64,000 nt of DNA from Streptomyces cellostaticus (lineage in GTDB: Bacteria > Actinomycetota > Actinomycetes > Streptomycetales > Streptomycetaceae), in NCBI RefSeq assembly GCF_023630175.1, contig NZ_JALLIN010000025.1, positions 1 through 64,000 on the forward strand. Direction: 5' to 3'. The notes under the pieces were generated by a model that searched no databases, had not been told where the DNA came from, and saw only the letters and a list, made by a program, of their open reading frames with translations. The translations under genes were made by a program, and so were the position numbers. Every line of letters begins with the position of its first letter. Position 1 is the stretch's first letter. Shown here piece after piece: positions 51,087-59,834 of the stretch.

Positions 51087-51467
51087 CTACTTCTTGCCCG
51101 GCTTCTTCTTGCCGGCGATGGCGCGACGCGGGCCCTTGCGGGTACGAGCGTTCGTGCTGGTGCGCTGACCGCGGACGGGCAGACCGCGACGGTGACGCAG
51201 ACCCTGGTAGCAGCCGATCTCGACCTTGCGGCGGATGTCGGCCTGGATCTCGCGACGGAGGTCACCCTCGGTCTTGATGTTGTTGTCGACGTACTCGCGG
51301 ATCGCGACCAGCTGCTCTTCGGTCAGGTCACGGACGCGGGTGTTCGGGTCGATGCCGGTCTCGGCCAGCGTCTGCTGGGAGAGGGTCCGGCCGATGCCGA
51401 ACACATAGGTGAGGGCGACCTCCACGCGCTTTTCGCGCGGGATGTCAACACCGGAAACGCGTGCCAT
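51087..51467 (-). CDS. rpsM: 30S ribosomal protein S13 (uS13)
   Basis: 126 residues, head protein bridging to the large subunit. RVSGVDIPREKRVEVALTYVFGIG at the start, the GLRHRRGLPVRGQRTSTNARTRKGP rRNA-binding tail, and a Lys-rich end that reaches the P site. Start ATG 51467. 191 bp after rpmJ. Confidence 0.98.
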   Translation of the reverse strand: MARVSGVDIPREKRVEVALTYVFGIGRTLSQQTLAETGIDPNTRVRDLTEEQLVAIREYVDNNIKTEGDLRREIQADIRRKVEIGCYQGLRHRRGLPVRGQRTSTNARTRKGPRRAIAGKKKPGKK

Positions 51468-51658
51468 TCAATGGCTCCTGGTGATTCTTCGGAGGTCTTC
51501 CGCAGAACCGGTTCCCTGCCCGCCGTACCAGGTACGGACCGGGTCCCCGGCCTCCGAACCGGGGGTGTCGAGCCCGCGAGGACTCGGGTTCTGCGTATGA
51601 ACAATTCAGCTCGCGTCGCGCGAAACTCTGCGATGGGTGCAGAGGGATCGGTCGTGCG

Positions 51659-51772
51659 TCAGCCCTGGCGCTGCTTGTGGCGCGGGTTCTCGCAGATGAC
51701 CATGACCCGACCGTGACGGCGGATCACCCTGCACTTGTCGCAGATCTTCTTGACGCTCGGCTTGACCTTCAT
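51659..51772 (-). CDS. rpmJ: 50S ribosomal protein L36 (bL36), zinc form
   Basis: 37 residues, complete. Zinc ligands Cys11, Cys14, Cys27 and His33 (C-x2-C-x12-C-x5-H), so this is the zinc-containing (C+) form. Too short for many gene finders, but MKVKPSVKKICDKCRVIRRH is unmistakable. ATG 51772. Between infA and rpsM, its normal place. Confidence 0.97.
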   Translation of the reverse strand: MKVKPSVKKICDKCRVIRRHGRVMVICENPRHKQRQG

Positions 51773-51830
51773 TGGTGAGGTTCTCCGGGTCAGTGCCATC
51801 GCTCCGGGAGGCCCGGGGCGCGGGCAAGAT

Positions 51831-52052
51831 CTACTTGTACCGGTAGACGATCCGGCCACGCGTCAGGTCGTACGGAGACAGCTCCACCACGACCCGGTCG
51901 TCAGGGAGGATGCGGATGTAGTGCATACGCATCTTGCCGCTGATGTGTGCCAGGACCTGGTGGCCGTTCTGGAGCTCGACCTTGAACATGGCGTTCGGCA
52001 GAGACTCGACGACAGTGCCCTCGATCTCGATGGCACCTTGCTTCTTGGCCAC
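51831..52052 (-). CDS. infA: Translation initiation factor IF-1
   Basis: 73-residue OB-fold protein that occupies the A site during initiation: EGTVVESLPNAMFKVELQNGHQVLAHISGKMR in its strands 1-4, then ILPDDRVVVELSPYDLTRGRI. GTG 52052 (VAKKQGAIEI) follows GAAGG; longer frames lack support. First of the infA-rpmJ-rpsM-rpsK-rpoA group. Confidence 0.97.
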   Translation of the reverse strand: MAKKQGAIEIEGTVVESLPNAMFKVELQNGHQVLAHISGKMRMHYIRILPDDRVVVELSPYDLTRGRIVYRYK

Positions 52053-52239
52053 GCTTCGCCCTTCGAATCGACTACCTTGATCGACTCTCTCCATCACCCC
52101 GAAGGGCGAGCGGCGAGCGCATGCGGACATGCGGGTGCACGAGAGCCGACGAGTCAGTCTACGTCAGCGCACCCGGAAACACGAATCGAGACAGTCTGCC
52201 CCGTGCCGGTGATCCCTACGCCGCCGGATCGGGAACCGG

Positions 52240-52259
52240 CGGCCGCGGGCGGGCGGCCG
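52240..52259 (-). terminator. Hairpin just past map
   Basis: 7-bp stem CGGCCGC/GCGGCCG with a 6-nt loop, 4 nt past the map stop. Would separate map from infA. Confidence 0.5.
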
Positions 52260-52263
52260 GCCG

Positions 52264-53100
52264 TCAGGCGAGCGGGTCGGGGGCGGCCGTGACGCCGTAC
52301 TCGGCCAGCTTGGCCCGGCCGCAGTCGGGCGCCGTCAGCACCAGCGGGCCCTGCTCGGTCAGGGCGACCGAGTGCTCCCAGTGCGAGGACCAGGTGCCGT
52401 CCGTGGTGATCACGGTCCAGTCGTCCGACAGGACCTCCGTGCGGGGGGTGCCGAGGGAGACCATCGGCTCGATCGCGAGGCAGAAGCCCGGCACCAGCTT
52501 GGGGCCCTTCCCGCGCCGGCGGTCGACGTAGTTCAGCAGGTGCGGGTCCATGTGCATCTCGGTGCCGATGCCGTGGCCGCCGTAGTCCTCGATGATCCCG
52601 TACTTGCCGCCACCGGGCTTGGGCTGGCGGCGGATGTACGTCTCGATGGCACGGGAGACGTCGACGAGCCGGCTGCCCTGCTTCATGGCCGCGATGCCGG
52701 CCCACATCGACTCCTCGGTCACCCGGGAGAGCTCGGTCAGCTCCGGGGCGTGACCGGAGCCCACGAAGGCCGTGTAGGCGGCGTCACCGTGCCAGCCGTC
52801 GATGATGGCGCCGCAGTCGATGGAGATCATGTCGCCGTCCTTCAGGACGACGTCGTCGGACGGGATGCCGTGGACCACCACCTCGTTCACCGAGGTGCAG
52901 ATGGTCGCGGGGAAACCGCCGTAGCCGAGGAAGTTCGACTTGGCACCGTGCTCGGCGAGCACCTTCCGGGCGACCTCGTCCAGGTCCCTGGTGCTGGCAC
53001 CGGGTACCGCGGCCTCCCGGGTGGCCGCGTGGATGGCGGCGACGACCAGCCCCGCCGCACGCATCTTGGCGATCTGCTCGGGGCTCTTGATCTGCACCAT
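52264..53100 (-). CDS. map: Methionine aminopeptidase, type I
   Basis: 278 residues. Removes N-terminal Met from new proteins. Metal ligands are visible in SIDCGAIIDGWHGDAAYT (two Asp), GHGIGTEMHMDP (His), the Glu of AIEPMVSLG and the late Glu in WSSHWEHS. No N-terminal zinc-finger extension (type Ia-like). Start ATG 53100. Behind its own upstream terminator, so probably has its own promoter. Confidence 0.96.
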   Translation of the reverse strand: MVQIKSPEQIAKMRAAGLVVAAIHAATREAAVPGASTRDLDEVARKVLAEHGAKSNFLGYGGFPATICTSVNEVVVHGIPSDDVVLKDGDMISIDCGAIIDGWHGDAAYTAFVGSGHAPELTELSRVTEESMWAGIAAMKQGSRLVDVSRAIETYIRRQPKPGGGKYGIIEDYGGHGIGTEMHMDPHLLNYVDRRRGKGPKLVPGFCLAIEPMVSLGTPRTEVLSDDWTVITTDGTWSSHWEHSVALTEQGPLVLTAPDCGRAKLAEYGVTAAPDPLA

Positions 53101-53153
53101 GGGGGCCTGCGCTCTCCGTCACTCACGTCGGCTGGGTTACGTACACAACACTA

Positions 53154-53185
53154 CGGCCGCGACGCCCGGGAGGGCGCCGCGGCCG
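53154..53185 (-). terminator. Hairpin between adk and map
   Basis: 13-bp stem with one mismatch and a 4-nt loop, 15 nt past the adk stop; a T/G-rich run follows. Confidence 0.75.
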
Positions 53186-53199
53186 GAAAGGACCGCGAT

Positions 53200-53865
53200 C
53201 TACTTGTTCTCGGCCTTCTCGCGCTTCAGCGCCTCGAGCGCCCGCTCGGTGATCTCGTCCACCGGGCCCAGCGAGGAGATCGTGCGGACCAGGCCCTGCG
53301 ACTTGTAGTAGTCGATGATCGGCTCGGTCTGCGTGTGGTAGACCTCCAGCCGCGTGCGGACGGTCTCCTCGGAGTCGTCGTCGCGCTGGTAGAGCTCACC
53401 GCCGCAGACGTCGCAGACGCCCTCCCGCTTCGCCGGGCTGTACGTCACGTGGAACACGTGGGACGAGTCGTTGCGGCAGATGCGCCGGCCGGCGATCCGC
53501 TTGACGACCTCCTCCTCCGGGACCTCCAGGTCCAGGACGGCGTCCAGCTTGATGCTCTCCGACTCCAGCAGCTCGTCCAGCGCCCCGGCCTGGGAGACGT
53601 TGCGGGGGAAGCCGTCCAGCAGGAAGCCGTTCTCCGCGTCGGGCTGCTCCATGCGGTCCTTGGCCATCGCGATGGTGACCTCGTCGGGTACGAGGTTCCC
53701 CGCGTCCATGTAGGACTTCGCGAGCCTGCCCAGCTCGGTCTGCCGGCTGATGTTCGCGCGGAAGAGGTCACCCGTCGAGATGTGCGGGATGCCCAGCTTC
53801 TCGGCGAGTCGGACGGCTTGCGTTCCCTTACCGGCACCCGGCGGCCCGACGAGGACGATACGCAT
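53200..53865 (-). CDS. adk: Adenylate kinase
   Basis: 221 residues. AMP + ATP to 2 ADP. P-loop GPPGAGKGTQ (7-16), AMP site GFLLDGFPRN. The lid (about 125-165) carries Cys residues (RRICRNDS, GVCDVCGG), as in zinc- or structural-metal-binding adenylate kinases. ATG 53865 overlaps the secY stop by 1 nt (TGATG), so translation is coupled. Confidence 0.97.
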   Translation of the reverse strand: MRIVLVGPPGAGKGTQAVRLAEKLGIPHISTGDLFRANISRQTELGRLAKSYMDAGNLVPDEVTIAMAKDRMEQPDAENGFLLDGFPRNVSQAGALDELLESESIKLDAVLDLEVPEEEVVKRIAGRRICRNDSSHVFHVTYSPAKREGVCDVCGGELYQRDDDSEETVRTRLEVYHTQTEPIIDYYKSQGLVRTISSLGPVDEITERALEALKREKAENK

Positions 53866-55178
53866 CAGCGGAGGAACCCTTCGTAATTGCGCTGCTGAAG
53901 CTGGCTCTCGATCTGCTTCACCGTCTCGAGGCCGACACCCACGATGATGAGGATGCTGGTCCCGCCGAACGGGAAGTTCTGGCTTGCCCCGAAGCCCACC
54001 AACGCCATTGTCGGTACGAGAGCGATCAGACCCAGATACAGCGAACCCGGCCAGGTGATCCGGTTGAGCACGTAGCTGAGGTACTCAGCGGTCGGTCGGC
54101 CAGCCCGGATGCCCGGGATGAAGCCACCATACTTCTTCATGTTGTCGGCGACTTCCTCGGGGTTGAAGGAGATCGCCACGTAGAAGAACGCGAAGAAAAC
54201 GATGAGCAAGAAGTACGAAGCGATGTAAATCGGGTGGTCGCCCTTGGTCAGGTTCTGCTCGACCCAGGTCTTCCAGCCCGACCTGCCCCCCGCGAACTGA
54301 GCGATCAGCGCCGGAATGTAGAGCAGCGACGAGGCGAAGATGACGGGAATCACACCCGCCTGGTTCACCTTGAGCGGGATGTACGTGGACGTACCGCCGT
54401 AGGAGCGGCGACCGATCATGCGCTTCGCGTACTGCACCGGGATACGGCGCTGGGCCTGCTCGACGAAGACCACGAGCGCGACCATGACCAGACCGACCAG
54501 GATGACGGTGCCGAACTCGATCCAGCCGCCGGCCAGGGTGCCCTGCTTCTTGATGGCCCACAGCGCGGACGGGAAGGTCGCGGCGATCGAGATGAACATC
54601 AGGATCGACATGCCGTTGCCGATGCCGCGGTCGGTGATCAGCTCACCGAGCCACATGACGACGGCCGTGCCGGCGGTCATGCAGATGACCATCGTGATGG
54701 TGGTGAAGATCGCCTGGTCGGGAACGATCTGGCTGGCAACGGAGCAGCTTCCGAACAGGGCGCCGCTGCGTGCGGTGGCGACGAGACCGGTGCCCTGCAG
54801 GATGGCGAGCGCCACGGTCAGGTAGCGGGTGTACTGCGTGATCTTCGCGGTACCCGCCTGGCCTTCCTTCTTCAGGGCCTCCAGACGCGGGATGACCACG
54901 GTCAGCAGCTGCAGAATGATGCTCGCCGTGATGTACGGCATGATGCCGAGCGCGAAGATCGTGATCTGGAGCAGCGCGCCACCGCTGAACATGTTGACGA
55001 GACCGAAGAGGCCCTGGTTGCCGGACGCCTCTTTCACACACGTCTGGACGGCCTTGTAGTTGACGCCGGGGATCGGGATGTGGGTACCGACCCGGTAGAC
55101 CACGATGATTGCCAGCGTGAAGAGCAGCTTCTTGCGCAGGTCGGGCGTCCTGAACGCCCGGGCGAACGCGGTGAGCAC
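53865..55178 (-). CDS. secY: Protein translocase subunit SecY
   Basis: 437 residues with ten membrane helices forming the Sec channel. ALGIMPYITASIILQLL, the plug region after helix 1, the basic cytoplasmic loops QYAKRMIGRRSYGG and the C-terminal NYEGFLR are family-typical. GTG 55178 follows AGGAGG. A strong hairpin separates it from rplO, so it probably has its own promoter (TTGACC lies near 55255 on its strand, with no clear -10). Confidence 0.97.
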   Translation of the reverse strand: MLTAFARAFRTPDLRKKLLFTLAIIVVYRVGTHIPIPGVNYKAVQTCVKEASGNQGLFGLVNMFSGGALLQITIFALGIMPYITASIILQLLTVVIPRLEALKKEGQAGTAKITQYTRYLTVALAILQGTGLVATARSGALFGSCSVASQIVPDQAIFTTITMVICMTAGTAVVMWLGELITDRGIGNGMSILMFISIAATFPSALWAIKKQGTLAGGWIEFGTVILVGLVMVALVVFVEQAQRRIPVQYAKRMIGRRSYGGTSTYIPLKVNQAGVIPVIFASSLLYIPALIAQFAGGRSGWKTWVEQNLTKGDHPIYIASYFLLIVFFAFFYVAISFNPEEVADNMKKYGGFIPGIRAGRPTAEYLSYVLNRITWPGSLYLGLIALVPTMALVGFGASQNFPFGGTSILIIVGVGLETVKQIESQLQQRNYEGFLR

Positions 55179-55335
55179 GGTGCCTCCTGCGACCCCCGCG
55201 CAACTGCGTCAAGGGTGACGGTCTTGAGGTTCGACGAATGAATAACGGTCAACTGCCGCTCAGGGTGCCCCATGGGAAGCACCCAGTGAAAGTGGACAGT
55301 GCAGGCCACCTTACCGGCGAGACCACTGCCCTTGG

Positions 55336-55386
55336 AACGACCAACCGGGGATACCCCTTTTGTGGAGTATCCCCGGTCGGGTCGTT
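55336..55386 (-). terminator. Strong hairpin between rplO and secY
   Basis: 11-bp perfect inner stem and 7-bp outer stem (AACGACC/GGTCGTT) with a small internal loop, 25 nt past rplO. Marks a transcript boundary inside the classical spc gene order. Confidence 0.8.
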
Positions 55387-55411
55387 CACGTCATCGAGGA
55401 GCCTGAGGGGC

Positions 55412-55867
55412 TCAGACCAGCTCGGTGACCGTACCGCCGGCGGCGGTGATCTTCTCCTTGGCGGAGCCGGAGACGGCGTCGACCGTCACCTGCAGCGCCA
55501 CGGAGACCTCGCCCTGGCCCAGGACCTTGACGAGGCTGTTCTTGCGAACGGCACCCTTGGCCACCAGACCCTCGACGGTGACCTCGCCACCCTCGGGGTA
55601 GAGCGCGGCCAGCTTGTCGAGGTTCACGACCTGGTACTCGGTCTTGAACGGGTTCTTGAAGCCCTTCAGCTTCGGGAGGCGCATGTGGAGGGGCATCTGG
55701 CCACCCTCGAAGCGCTCCGGAACCTGGTAACGGGCCTTGGTGCCCTTGGTACCACGACCGGCCGTCTTACCCTTCGACGCCTCACCACGACCCACACGGG
55801 TCTTGGCGGTCTTGGCGCCCGGGGCGGGACGGAGGTTGTGGATCTTCAGCGGGTTCTGCTCCGCCAT
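55412..55867 (-). CDS. rplO: 50S ribosomal protein L15 (uL15)
   Basis: 151 residues. The Gly/Arg-rich start (LRPAPGAKTAKTRVGRGEASKGKTAGRGTKG, a continuous extended segment) threads into 23S rRNA; the globular end has YPEGGEVTVEGLVAKGAVRKNSLVKVLGQGE. Last ribosomal gene before the secY hairpin; 2 bp after rpmD. Confidence 0.97.
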   Translation of the reverse strand: MAEQNPLKIHNLRPAPGAKTAKTRVGRGEASKGKTAGRGTKGTKARYQVPERFEGGQMPLHMRLPKLKGFKNPFKTEYQVVNLDKLAALYPEGGEVTVEGLVAKGAVRKNSLVKVLGQGEVSVALQVTVDAVSGSAKEKITAAGGTVTELV

Positions 55868-55869
55868 GA

Positions 55870-56052
55870 TCAGTCGACCTCCTCGACCGTCACGAGGTGG
55901 CGGACGGTGTGCACCATGCCGCGGAACTCGGGGCGGTCCTCCTTGACGACCTGCGTGTTGATGCCCTTGAGACCAAGGGAACGCAGGGTGTCACGGTGGT
56001 TCTGCTTGCTGCCGATGTAGGACTTGACCTGCGTGATCTTGAGCTGCGCCAT
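55870..56052 (-). CDS. rpmD: 50S ribosomal protein L30 (uL30)
   Basis: 60 residues: MAQLKITQVKSYIGSKQNHR, LRSLGLKGINTQVVKED and RGMVHTVRHLVTVEEV. ATG 56052, 2 bp after rpsE. Normal length and place. Confidence 0.97.
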   Translation of the reverse strand: MAQLKITQVKSYIGSKQNHRDTLRSLGLKGINTQVVKEDRPEFRGMVHTVRHLVTVEEVD

Positions 56053-56054
56053 GA

Positions 56055-56660
56055 TTACGCACCCGCCCCGGCACGCGCACGCAGCAGGGCCGCGGGAGCG
56101 ATGTCCTCGAGCGGCAGACCACGGCGGGCCGCGACCTCCTCGGGACGCTGCAGGCCCTTGAGGGCCGCAACGGTGGCGTGCACGATGTTGATCGCGTTGT
56201 CGGAGCCGAGCGACTTCGACAGGATGTCGTGGATACCGGCGCACTCGAGCACGGCGCGCACCGGACCACCGGCGATAACACCGGTACCGGGGGACGCGGG
56301 CTTGAGCAGCACGACGCCGGCAGCCTTCTCACCCTGGATCGGGTGCGGGATGGTGCCCTGGATGCGGGGGACCTTGAAGAAGTGCTTCTTGGCCTCCTCC
56401 ACACCCTTGGCGATGGCGGCCGGCACCTCCTTGGCCTTGCCGTATCCGACACCCACGGTGCCGTCACCGTCGCCCACCACGACCAGCGCGGTGAAGCTGA
56501 AGCGACGACCACCCTTCACAACCTTGGCGACGCGGTTGATCGCGACGACGCGCTCAACGTACGCGGTCTTCTCGGCGGCAGCAGCGCCGCCGTCACGGCC
56601 CTTCCGGTCCCGCCGCTCGCCGCCACCGGCACCGCCACCGCGGCGCTGGGGTCCAGCCAT
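56055..56660 (-). CDS. rpsE: 30S ribosomal protein S5 (uS5)
   Basis: 201 residues, about 35 longer than in E. coli because of a Gly/Arg/Ala-rich N-terminal extension. The core has VVAINRVAKVVKGGRRFSFTALVVVGDGDGTVGVGYGKA (strands 1-3) and the C-terminal half. Involved in decoding fidelity; contacts S4 and S8. Start ATG 56660. Confidence 0.97.
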   Translation of the reverse strand: MAGPQRRGGGAGGGERRDRKGRDGGAAAAEKTAYVERVVAINRVAKVVKGGRRFSFTALVVVGDGDGTVGVGYGKAKEVPAAIAKGVEEAKKHFFKVPRIQGTIPHPIQGEKAAGVVLLKPASPGTGVIAGGPVRAVLECAGIHDILSKSLGSDNAINIVHATVAALKGLQRPEEVAARRGLPLEDIAPAALLRARAGAGA

Positions 56661-56699
56661 TGGAATTACCTCTCTTCGTTTCCGCTAGCTACGGCAGGC

Positions 56700-57083
56700 T
56701 CAGAACTTGAGCCCGGCTTCGCGGGCGGCGTCCGCCAGGGCGGCGATGCGCCCGGCGTACTGGTTGCCACCACGGTCGAACACGACAGCCTCGACACCGG
56801 CGGCCTTGGCGCGCTCGGCGACCAGGGCGCCGACCTGCTTGGCCTGCGAGGACTTGTCGCCCTCGCCGCCGCGGACGGACGCGTCCAGGGTGGACGCGGA
56901 CGCCAGGGTGTGGCCCTTGAGGTCGTCGATCACCTGCGCCACGATGTGGCGGTTGGAGCGGGTCACGACCAGACGGGGACGCTCCGCCGTACCGGCGATC
57001 CGCTTGCGGATCCGGATGTGACGGCGCTTGATCGCGGCGCGCTTGTAGGCGTCGCCCTTGAGGATCTTCTGCCCGTATGCCAT
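56700..57083 (-). CDS. rplR: 50S ribosomal protein L18 (uL18)
   Basis: 127 residues; binds 5S rRNA with L5. RLVVTRSNRHIVAQVIDDLKGHTLASAST and VVFDRGGNQYAGRIAALADAAREAGLKF. 3 bp after rplF. Confidence 0.97.
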   Translation of the reverse strand: MAYGQKILKGDAYKRAAIKRRHIRIRKRIAGTAERPRLVVTRSNRHIVAQVIDDLKGHTLASASTLDASVRGGEGDKSSQAKQVGALVAERAKAAGVEAVVFDRGGNQYAGRIAALADAAREAGLKF

Positions 57084-57086
57084 GGC

Positions 57087-57626
57087 TTACTTACCCGCCT
57101 TTCCGACCTTGCGGCGGATGACTTCGCCCTCGTACTTGACGCCCTTGGCCTTGTACGGGTCGGGCTTGCGCAGCTTGCGGATGTTGGCCGCAACCTCGCC
57201 GACCTTCTGCTTGTCGATGCCCTCGACCTGGAAGCGGGTCGGGGTCTCCACCTTGAAGGTGATTCCCTCGGGCGCCTCGACGACGATCGGGTGGCTGTAG
57301 CCGAGCGCGAACTCGAGGTTCGAACCCTTGGCCGCGACGCGGTAACCGACACCGCTGATCTCGAGCTTCTTCACGTAACCCTGGGTCACGCCGGTGATCA
57401 TGTTCGCCACCAGCGTGCGGGACAGGCCGTGCAGGGCCTTGTTCTGACGCTCGTCGTTCGGACGGGTGACGTTGAGCACGCCGTCCTCACCCTTGACGAT
57501 GTCGATCGGCGCGACGACGGTGTGGGTCAGCGTGCCCTTGGGGCCCTTGACCGAGACCGTACGGCCGTCGATGGTGACGTCCACGCCGGCGGGAACCGTG
57601 ATGGGGAGCTTGCCAATACGCGACAT
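57087..57626 (-). CDS. rplF: 50S ribosomal protein L6 (uL6)
   Basis: 179 residues, two homologous halves; sits near the factor-binding site. MSRIGKLPITVPAGVDVTID start and GVKYEGEVIRRKVGKAGK end. Start ATG 57626. Confidence 0.97.
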   Translation of the reverse strand: MSRIGKLPITVPAGVDVTIDGRTVSVKGPKGTLTHTVVAPIDIVKGEDGVLNVTRPNDERQNKALHGLSRTLVANMITGVTQGYVKKLEISGVGYRVAAKGSNLEFALGYSHPIVVEAPEGITFKVETPTRFQVEGIDKQKVGEVAANIRKLRKPDPYKAKGVKYEGEVIRRKVGKAGK

Positions 57627-57650
57627 AGCTGTTTCCTCCGTTCCCTTCCG

Positions 57651-58049
57651 CTACCAGACGTAGGCGAGGACTTCCCCACCCACGCCCTTCTTGCCGGCCT
57701 GCTTGTCGGTGAGGAGCCCGTGCGACGTGGAGATGATCGCCACGCCCAGGCCGCCGAGCACCTTCGGCAGGTTGGTGGACTTCGCGTAAACCCGGAGACC
57801 GGGCTTGGAGATCCGCTTGATGCCCGCGATGGAGCGCTCACGGTTCGGGCCGAACTTCAGCTCGAGGACGAGGTTCTTGCCGACCTCGGCGTCCTCGACC
57901 TTCCAGCCCGTGATGAAGCCCTCCTGCTGGAGGATCTCCGCGATGTGAGACTTGATCTTCGATGCCGGCATCGTCACGGAGTCGTGGTATGCCGAGTTCG
58001 CGTTCCGCAGACGCGTAAGCATGTCTGCGATCGGATCAGTCATGGTCAT
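57651..58049 (-). CDS. rpsH: 30S ribosomal protein S8 (uS8)
   Basis: 132 residues; binds the central 16S domain. MTMTDPIADMLTRLRNAN start, SKPGLRVYAKSTNLP and ISTSHGLLTDKQA. ATG 58049; an ATG at 58043 is an alternative. The 212-bp gap to rpsZ is large for this operon and may hold a promoter or leader. Confidence 0.97.
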   Translation of the reverse strand: MTMTDPIADMLTRLRNANSAYHDSVTMPASKIKSHIAEILQQEGFITGWKVEDAEVGKNLVLELKFGPNRERSIAGIKRISKPGLRVYAKSTNLPKVLGGLGVAIISTSHGLLTDKQAGKKGVGGEVLAYVW

Positions 58050-58261
58050 GAATTGGCCTTCGGCCTCTCTCGCCGGGGTTTCCTGATGCGCCATCCCTCT
58101 CCCCGATCCGAGACGGGACGGGTGCGGCGCGGTGGACCTACGGCGTAGTAAGTCGTACGGGCGCGGCAGACGCCCAACCCCACAAGCCTAAGGCATGCGG
58201 AGAAGGGCCCCTGCCGACCCAGATGCTTACCGAGAGCTTCAGGAATCCCCTATTACAGGGA

Positions 58262-58447
58262 TTACCAGGAGCTCTTGGTCACGCCCGGCAGCTCGCCACG
58301 GTGAGCCATCTCACGAAGGCACACGCGGCACAGGCCGAACTTGCGGTACACGGAGTGCGGGCGGCCGCAGCGCTGGCAGCGGGTGTAGCCACGCACACCG
58401 AACTTGGGCTTGCGAGCAGCCTTAGCGATCAGAGCCTTCTTCGCCAT
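58262..58447 (-). CDS. rpsZ: 30S ribosomal protein S14, zinc-binding type Z (uS14)
   Basis: 61-residue short S14 with two zinc knuckles (CQRCGRPHSVYRKFGLCRVC). The C+ form; Streptomyces usually keeps a second, zinc-free, longer S14 under zinc control elsewhere. ATG 58447, 5 bp after rplE. Also called rpsN. Confidence 0.97.
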   Translation of the reverse strand: MAKKALIAKAARKPKFGVRGYTRCQRCGRPHSVYRKFGLCRVCLREMAHRGELPGVTKSSW

Positions 58448-58452
58448 CTCGC

Positions 58453-59010
58453 TCACGCCTCCTTGAACGGGAAGCCGAGGTGACGAAGGAGCGCACGGCC
58501 CTCAGCGTCGTTGGTCGCCGTGGTCACCACGGTGATGTCCATACCCCGGGTGCGGTCGATCTTGTCCTGGTCGATCTCGTGGAACATGACCTGCTCCGTG
58601 AGACCGAAGGTGTAGTTGCCACGGCCGTCGAACTGCTTGGGGGACAGGCCGCGGAAGTCGCGGATGCGCGGCAGCGCGAGCGACAGGGTGCGGTCCAGGA
58701 ACTCCCACATGCGGTCGCCACGGAGCGTGACGTGGGCACCGATCGGCTGGCCCTCGCGCAGCTTGAACTGCGCGATGGACTTGCGGGCCTTGGTGACGGC
58801 CGGCTTCTGACCGGTGATGGTGGTCAGGTCGCGGATCGCGCCCTCGATCAGCTTCGAGTCACGGGCGGCGTCGCCGACACCCATGTTGACCACGATCTTG
58901 ACGAGGCCGGGAACCTGCATGACGTTCTCGTACTTGAACTCGTCACGCAGCTTGCCCGCGATCTCCTCGCGGTACTTCTGCTTCAGACGCGGAGTGGTGG
59001 TGGTAGCCAT
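58453..59010 (-). CDS. rplE: 50S ribosomal protein L5 (uL5)
   Basis: 185 residues; 5S rRNA-binding and P-site tRNA contact. VPGLVKIVVNMGVGDAARDSK and GMDITVVTTATNDAEGRALLRHLGFPF. ATG overlaps the rplX stop by 1 nt. Confidence 0.97.
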   Translation of the reverse strand: MATTTTPRLKQKYREEIAGKLRDEFKYENVMQVPGLVKIVVNMGVGDAARDSKLIEGAIRDLTTITGQKPAVTKARKSIAQFKLREGQPIGAHVTLRGDRMWEFLDRTLSLALPRIRDFRGLSPKQFDGRGNYTFGLTEQVMFHEIDQDKIDRTRGMDITVVTTATNDAEGRALLRHLGFPFKEA

Positions 59011-59333
59011 CAGATGTCCTCACCCGTCCGCTTGGCAACGCGGATCTTGTTGCCCTCGTCGTCGAAGCGGTAACCGACACGCGTGACGACCTTCTGGCCG
59101 TCCTTCTCAACGACCAGCTGGACGTTGGAGACGTGGATCGGCGCCTCGGTCGTGACGATGCCGCCGGCCTGCGAACCGCTGGCGGTCGGACCGGCCTTGG
59201 TGTGCTTCTTGACCCGGTTGACACCCTCGACCAGGACACGCTCGTCGCGCGGGTAAGCGGCAATGACCTTGCCCTGCTTGCCCTTGTCCTTGCCGGTGAT
59301 GACCTGGACCAGGTCGCCCTTCTTGATCTTCAT
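59010..59333 (-). CDS. rplX: 50S ribosomal protein L24 (uL24)
   Basis: 107 residues with a KOW motif near the start (KKGDLVQVITGKDKGKQGKV). Assembly initiator protein. 2 bp after rplN; overlaps rplE by 1 nt. Confidence 0.97.
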   Translation of the reverse strand: MKIKKGDLVQVITGKDKGKQGKVIAAYPRDERVLVEGVNRVKKHTKAGPTASGSQAGGIVTTEAPIHVSNVQLVVEKDGQKVVTRVGYRFDDEGNKIRVAKRTGEDI

Positions 59334-59335
59334 GC

Positions 59336-59704
59336 TTACAGCACCTCCGGCGCGAGCGAGATGATCTTCATGAACTTCTTCTCGCGCAGCTCACGGCCGA
59401 CCGGGCCGAAGATACGGGTGCCACGAGGGTCGCCGTCGTTCTTCAGAATGACGGCGGCGTTCTCGTCGAAGCGGATGTACGAGCCGTCCGGACGGCGGCG
59501 CTCCTTGACGGTGCGAACGATGACCGCCTTGACGACGTCACCCTTCTTCACGTTGCCGCCGGGGATCGCGTCCTTGACGGTGGCGACGATGACGTCACCG
59601 ATGCCCGCGTAGCGGCGACCGGAGCCACCGAGCACACGGATGCAAAGGATCTCCTTCGCACCAGTGTTGTCGGCGACGCGCAGTCGCGACTCCTGCTGGA
59701 TCAC
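59336..59704 (-). CDS. rplN: 50S ribosomal protein L14 (uL14)
   Basis: 122 residues: VADNTGAKEILCIRVLGG and RIFGPVGRELREKKFMKIISLAPEVL. GTG 59704. First gene of the spc set; a 12-bp hairpin separates it from rpsQ. Confidence 0.97.
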   Translation of the reverse strand: MIQQESRLRVADNTGAKEILCIRVLGGSGRRYAGIGDVIVATVKDAIPGGNVKKGDVVKAVIVRTVKERRRPDGSYIRFDENAAVILKNDGDPRGTRIFGPVGRELREKKFMKIISLAPEVL

Positions 59705-59732
59705 GTCTATCTCCTGTGTGTCTGCCGGTTCC

Positions 59733-59762
59733 CCGGGAGCCGCTCAGCGGAGCGGCTCCCGG
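59733..59762 (-). terminator. Hairpin at the S10/spc boundary
   Basis: 12-bp perfect stem with a 6-nt loop between rpsQ and rplN, where the E. coli S10 operon ends and spc begins. Confidence 0.65.
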
Positions 59763-59814
59763 AGCCTGGCGGAACTGTCCTGCGAGGGATGCCCCGCAGG
59801 AACGTACATGGTGG

Positions 59815-59832
59815 AATTCCCTCGCGGGAATT
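59815..59832 (-). terminator. Short hairpin directly after rpsQ
   Basis: 7-bp stem AATTCCC/GGGAATT with a 4-nt loop, 2 nt past the rpsQ stop. May also be a processing or stability element. Confidence 0.4.
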
Positions 59833-59834
59833 GC

